Assembly: GCF_029590555.1 (NCBI RefSeq)
Contig: NZ_CP081001.1
Span: 1,302,001 to 1,366,000, forward strand
Origin: Sphingobium sp. V4
GTDB taxonomy: Bacteria > Pseudomonadota > Alphaproteobacteria > Sphingomonadales > Sphingomonadaceae
Direction: 5' to 3'
Length of the DNA stretch: 64,000 bases
Shown here: in pieces, positions 60,909-64,000 of the stretch
Layout: every line of letters begins with the position of its first letter
How positions within the stretch are numbered: the stretch's first letter is position 1
Position numbers and translations under genes: made by a program
The notes under the pieces: model-generated
Database searches by the model: none
Seen by the model: only the letters and a program-made list of their open reading frames with translations
What the model was told of the DNA's origin: nothing

Positions 60909-63873
60909 GCGGAGCCGTCCCGCTCTTTATACCATCCCAGCGCATCGCGCCTTCGCCGATGCGCTGGTGACAGGCATATTGGCGCGTCATGGCGGTGACG
61001 TCCGCACCCTGGCGCAAGGGATGGTCCTGCTGTCCAGCAACCGCGCGGTCAGGGCGGTGCGCGACGCCTTCGTTCGGCAATCGGGCGGCGGCCTGTTGCT
61101 CCCTCGCCTGGTGACGATCGGCGATCCTGATCTGGGCGAACAGGTCGGCGGGGCGCTCGACCCGCTCGGCGAGGACGATCCCATTGCGCCCGCGATTGCG
61201 CCCGTCCGCCGCCAGATGATCCTCGCGCGCCTGGTGCAGGAGGTGAAGCCGGGCACCGATGCCGCGCTCGCCCTGCAACTGGGTCAGGCGCTCGGCAGCG
61301 TACTCGACCAGTTGCAGGTCGAGCAATTGCCCGTGGATGCGCTCCGAAATCTCGACCTGTCGGCCGAACTGTCCAGTCACTGGCAGGTGTCGCTCAACTT
61401 GTTCGAGATATTGTTGTCGCGCTGGCCAGCGGAACTTGCGCGACTGGGCTGCATCGACCTGGCCGAACGGCGAAACCGGCTGTTCGACCGGCTTGCTGCC
61501 CGCTGGCGAGAAGCGCCGCCCGCTGGCTTCGTGGTCGCGGCCGGTATTTCCACCACCGCGCCGGCAGTCGCCCGGTTGCTCCGCCGCGTCGCGGAGCTGC
61601 CCGATGGCATGGTGGTCTTTGCCGGGCTTGACCAGAATATGGACGAGACGGCCTGGGAAGCCATCGGCCCATTCGATCCGGACCCACTGACCGGCCGGTC
61701 ACCGGTGCCGCATGAAACCCATCCGCAATATGCGCTCAAGCGCCTGCTGGATCGTATGGGCGTGACTCGCGACGATGTGGCGCAATGGCGATGGGGCAGC
61801 GAGCATGATGCGCGCGCCGTTCGCGGACGCAATATCTCCAACGCCATGCTGCCGCCGCGCCTGACGGGCCGCTGGCGCGATCTCAAGACGGCGGACCGGT
61901 CGCTGGCCGGCGTGGAGGCGCTGGAGGTCGCGACCCCCGGCGAGGAAGCTCAGGCCATCGCCATCGCGCTGCGCGAGGCGGTGGAAACGCCGGAGCGCAC
62001 GGCCGCGCTGGTGACGCCGGATCGCCAATTGGCGACCCGCGTGTCCGCCCATCTGCGGCGCTGGGGCATAGTGGCGGATGATTCCGCCGGCCAGCCCTTG
62101 TCGCGCCTGCCACCGGGAACCTTGCTGATCGCCATGGCGGAGGCCGTGGCGGAACGCTTCGCCCCCGTTGCGCTGCTGACGCTCCTCAAGCATCCGCTCG
62201 TGATGCGGGGCGATGCGCGGCTCGCCTGGCTGGAGGGGGTGCGTGGTCTTGACCTGCTGCTGCGCGGGCCGCGCCCACAGGCGGGGCTGGTCGGCATCGA
62301 CCTCATGCTCGCGGCGCGCGGACCGGATGATCGCGACCGGCGACTGCGCGAAGCGGTGCGGGCCTGGTGGCCCGAGGCGCGGAGCCTGCTCGAACCGCTG
62401 GAGGAGGGCGCACGGATCGCCTCGGATCTTGCCGGGCAACTCGCGATGATCCGGACCCAGGCGAGCGCCCTGTCCGGCGACATGGTGTGGTCCGGGCATC
62501 AGGGTCATGCCGCAGCGGACATTCTGGCCGAGATGGAGGCTTTCGCTTCGGAAGGGCCGCGCCAGGCCGATATCCGCGCGCTTCCGCTATTGCTCGAACA
62601 GATGCTCGGCGGCGTCGCTGTCCGCCCCCCCCAGGGCGGCCATCCCCGCGTCGCGATCCTCGGCCTGATCGAGGCACAACTGGCGCAGGCCGATCTCATG
62701 ATCCTCGGTGGCCTGAACGAAGGAACATGGCCGGGCCTGCCGGCGCCCGACCCCTGGCTTGCGCCGCGTTTGCGGCGGGAACTGGGCCTGCCCGGCCTGG
62801 AAAGCCGCATCGGCCTTGCGGCCCATGATTTCGCCAGCGCGCTTGGTGCGCCCAATGTGCTCATCACCCGCGCGCGGCGTGGCAGCGGGGGGCCGGCGGT
62901 CGCCTCGCGCTTCTGGCTGCGGCTGAAGGCGATGGCGGGCGCGCAGTGGAAGACGGCGGACCGCTACGCCCTGCTGGCACGGGCGATCGACCGTCCAGGC
63001 AGCCACCGGCCCGAACGGCGCCCCGCGCCGGTGCCGCCCCTGGCGGTGCGGCCCAGGGTCATCCCCGTCACCGACGTCGACCGGCTGAAAGCCGATCCTT
63101 ATGCTTTCTATGCCCGTCGCATCCTTCGCCTCGCGCGCCTGGATCCGGTCGATGCCGATGCCGGACCAGCCTGGCGCGGTACGGCCGTGCATGACATCCT
63201 TCAGCGCTGGGCAGAGGAAAAGAGGTTCGACCCGGCCGACCTGGAAGCGCGGGCGAGGGCCATGTTCGAACGGCCGGACGTGCATCCGCTGCTGCGCGCC
63301 CTCTGGCAGCCGCGCCTGATCGAGGCGATCCGCTGGATCGCCGCCGAAGTGGCGCGGGACAAGTCCGAAGGACGCACCATCGTTGCGGTCGAGCAGGAAG
63401 GCCGGGCCGAAGTTGCCGGGGTCACGTTGATGGGGAAGGCGGACCGTATCGATCGGCTGCCGGGCGGCCGCATCGGCATCATCGACTACAAGACCGGCAA
63501 GCCGCCCAGCGCGCGGCAGGTCAAGGCGGGCTTCGCGCTGCAACTCGGACTGCTTGGCGTCATCGCTGAACTGGGCGGCTTCGACGGTCTCGGACCGGCG
63601 CCCAGCGCCGGCGATTTCGAATATTGGTCGCTCGCCAAGAAGGGCGACCAGTTCGGCTATCGCGAAAGCCCGGTCGATCCGTTGGGCAAGCGCGAAAAGA
63701 TCGTCACGGACGCCTTCACCGCCCATGCCCATGAACAATTTGATGGGGTGGCGAGCGATTATCTGCTGGGATCGGCCCCGTTCCGCGCGGAGATCAACCC
63801 GGAAGTGGCCAATTATGGTGATTATGACCAGCTGATGCGGCTGGAGGAATGGTATGGTCGCGACGATGGCTGA
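60901..63873 (+). CDS. addB: AddB, subunit of the AddAB helicase-nuclease
   Basis: 990-residue subunit of the AddAB enzyme that processes double-strand breaks for recombination. The N-terminal inactivated helicase part starts YTIPAHRAFADALVTGILARHG; the middle has LIEAQLAQADLMILGGLNEGTWP and the C-terminal RecB-type nuclease domain has IGIIDYKTGKPPS with the catalytic Asp and Lys. The C-terminus reads INPEVANYGDYDQLMRLEEWYGRDDG. The start at 60901 (MGERSRPALY) overlaps murU; the longer frame upstream is only murU sequence. The nuclease motif includes the Lys needed for activity. Confidence 0.95.
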   Translation: MGERSRPALYTIPAHRAFADALVTGILARHGGDVRTLAQGMVLLSSNRAVRAVRDAFVRQSGGGLLLPRLVTIGDPDLGEQVGGALDPLGEDDPIAPAIAPVRRQMILARLVQEVKPGTDAALALQLGQALGSVLDQLQVEQLPVDALRNLDLSAELSSHWQVSLNLFEILLSRWPAELARLGCIDLAERRNRLFDRLAARWREAPPAGFVVAAGISTTAPAVARLLRRVAELPDGMVVFAGLDQNMDETAWEAIGPFDPDPLTGRSPVPHETHPQYALKRLLDRMGVTRDDVAQWRWGSEHDARAVRGRNISNAMLPPRLTGRWRDLKTADRSLAGVEALEVATPGEEAQAIAIALREAVETPERTAALVTPDRQLATRVSAHLRRWGIVADDSAGQPLSRLPPGTLLIAMAEAVAERFAPVALLTLLKHPLVMRGDARLAWLEGVRGLDLLLRGPRPQAGLVGIDLMLAARGPDDRDRRLREAVRAWWPEARSLLEPLEEGARIASDLAGQLAMIRTQASALSGDMVWSGHQGHAAADILAEMEAFASEGPRQADIRALPLLLEQMLGGVAVRPPQGGHPRVAILGLIEAQLAQADLMILGGLNEGTWPGLPAPDPWLAPRLRRELGLPGLESRIGLAAHDFASALGAPNVLITRARRGSGGPAVASRFWLRLKAMAGAQWKTADRYALLARAIDRPGSHRPERRPAPVPPLAVRPRVIPVTDVDRLKADPYAFYARRILRLARLDPVDADAGPAWRGTAVHDILQRWAEEKRFDPADLEARARAMFERPDVHPLLRALWQPRLIEAIRWIAAEVARDKSEGRTIVAVEQEGRAEVAGVTLMGKADRIDRLPGGRIGIIDYKTGKPPSARQVKAGFALQLGLLGVIAELGGFDGLGPAPSAGDFEYWSLAKKGDQFGYRESPVDPLGKREKIVTDAFTAHAHEQFDGVASDYLLGSAPFRAEINPEVANYGDYDQLMRLEEWYGRDDG

Positions 63874-64000
63874 CCGGCCCCGCCCCTTGCAGCGTCTGCT
63901 CGGCGATCAGGCGCGCGCGGCCGCCCCCGCCGCCCATGTCTGGCTGTCGGCATCGGCCGGCACCGGCAAGACCCATGTGCTGACCGCGCGCGTGTTCCGC
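63854..64000 (+). CDS. addA: AddA, helicase-nuclease subunit (partial, cut by right edge)
   Basis: First 49 residues of AddA. The Walker A motif (SASAGTGKTHVLTARVFR) is the UvrD/AddA helicase motif I. The start at 63854 overlaps the addB end by 20 bases and has GGAGG 6 bases upstream; an ATG at 63866 is an alternative. The rest lies outside the window. Confidence 0.92.
   Translation, partial: MVATMADRPRPLQRLLGDQARAAAPAAHVWLSASAGTGKTHVLTARVFR

Overview
The window is a GC-rich chromosomal segment of an alphaproteobacterium, most likely a sphingomonad (Sphingobium/Sphingomonas-like). The evidence is the gene content and order: mreB-mreC-mreD-mrdA-rodA, a divL-tsaE-amgK-murU-addB-addA cluster, PhaR, an archaeal/eukaryal-type short ProRS, and interspersed GC-rich intergenic repeats. 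The genus call is inference from gene content; no search was run.

Bases 1 to about 8.69 kb look accessory. On the minus strand, three overlapping genes encode a KAP-family P-loop ATPase, a QatB-type protein and the N-terminal part of a QueC-like protein with an SGGLDS PP-loop. This is the qatA-qatB-qatC part of the QatABCD anti-phage system; qatD (a TatD nuclease) should lie beyond the left edge. Next come a LysR regulator divergent from a short-chain dehydrogenase and an aldo/keto reductase, and a complete IS701-family insertion sequence with perfect 20-bp terminal repeats flanked by CTAG. The block ends at the 3' end of a tRNA-Lys gene, a classic integration site, so a genomic island (or one end of it) is likely.

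From 8.7 to 23.6 kb is core chromosome: the elongasome operon (minus strand), the endonuclease-type MutL, a secreted protein, a LysE exporter, a MaoC protein, a PhoD-type phosphatase, a family-6 DNA glycosylase, YchF and a DUF983 protein. From 22.2 to 31.3 kb is a propionyl-CoA assimilation locus: an ScfR/PccR-type regulator, a cluster of TTTGCRAA operator-like sites, then pccB, methylmalonyl-CoA epimerase, methylmalonyl-CoA mutase, biotin synthase and pccA. The pathway converts propionyl-CoA to succinyl-CoA, and the operon carries its own biotin synthase. Three families of palindromic intergenic repeats sit between its genes or next to it.

At 31.4 to 33.4 kb are a CsaA-like protein, two orphan genes (one a predicted lipoprotein) with base composition unlike the neighbours, and four copies of a GTGTGAACTTCG repeat in front of an MFS transporter and alanine racemase. 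From 36 to 43 kb are a thiolase, a PhaC-like hydrolase head-to-head with phaR, proS, and the hslV-hslU protease genes. From 43 to 54.7 kb are a small Cys-rich protein gene behind a near-consensus promoter, an entericidin-like lipoprotein, tRNA-Val, an S9 peptidase, asd, a DUF2238 membrane protein, a hydrolase, an ACE-like M2 peptidase, a diguanylate cyclase, AMP nucleosidase, a peroxiredoxin and a YqgE protein. From 54.8 kb to the end are ahcY, a DivL-like kinase whose phospho-acceptor His is Tyr, tsaE, the MurNAc-recycling pair amgK-murU, and addB with the start of addA.
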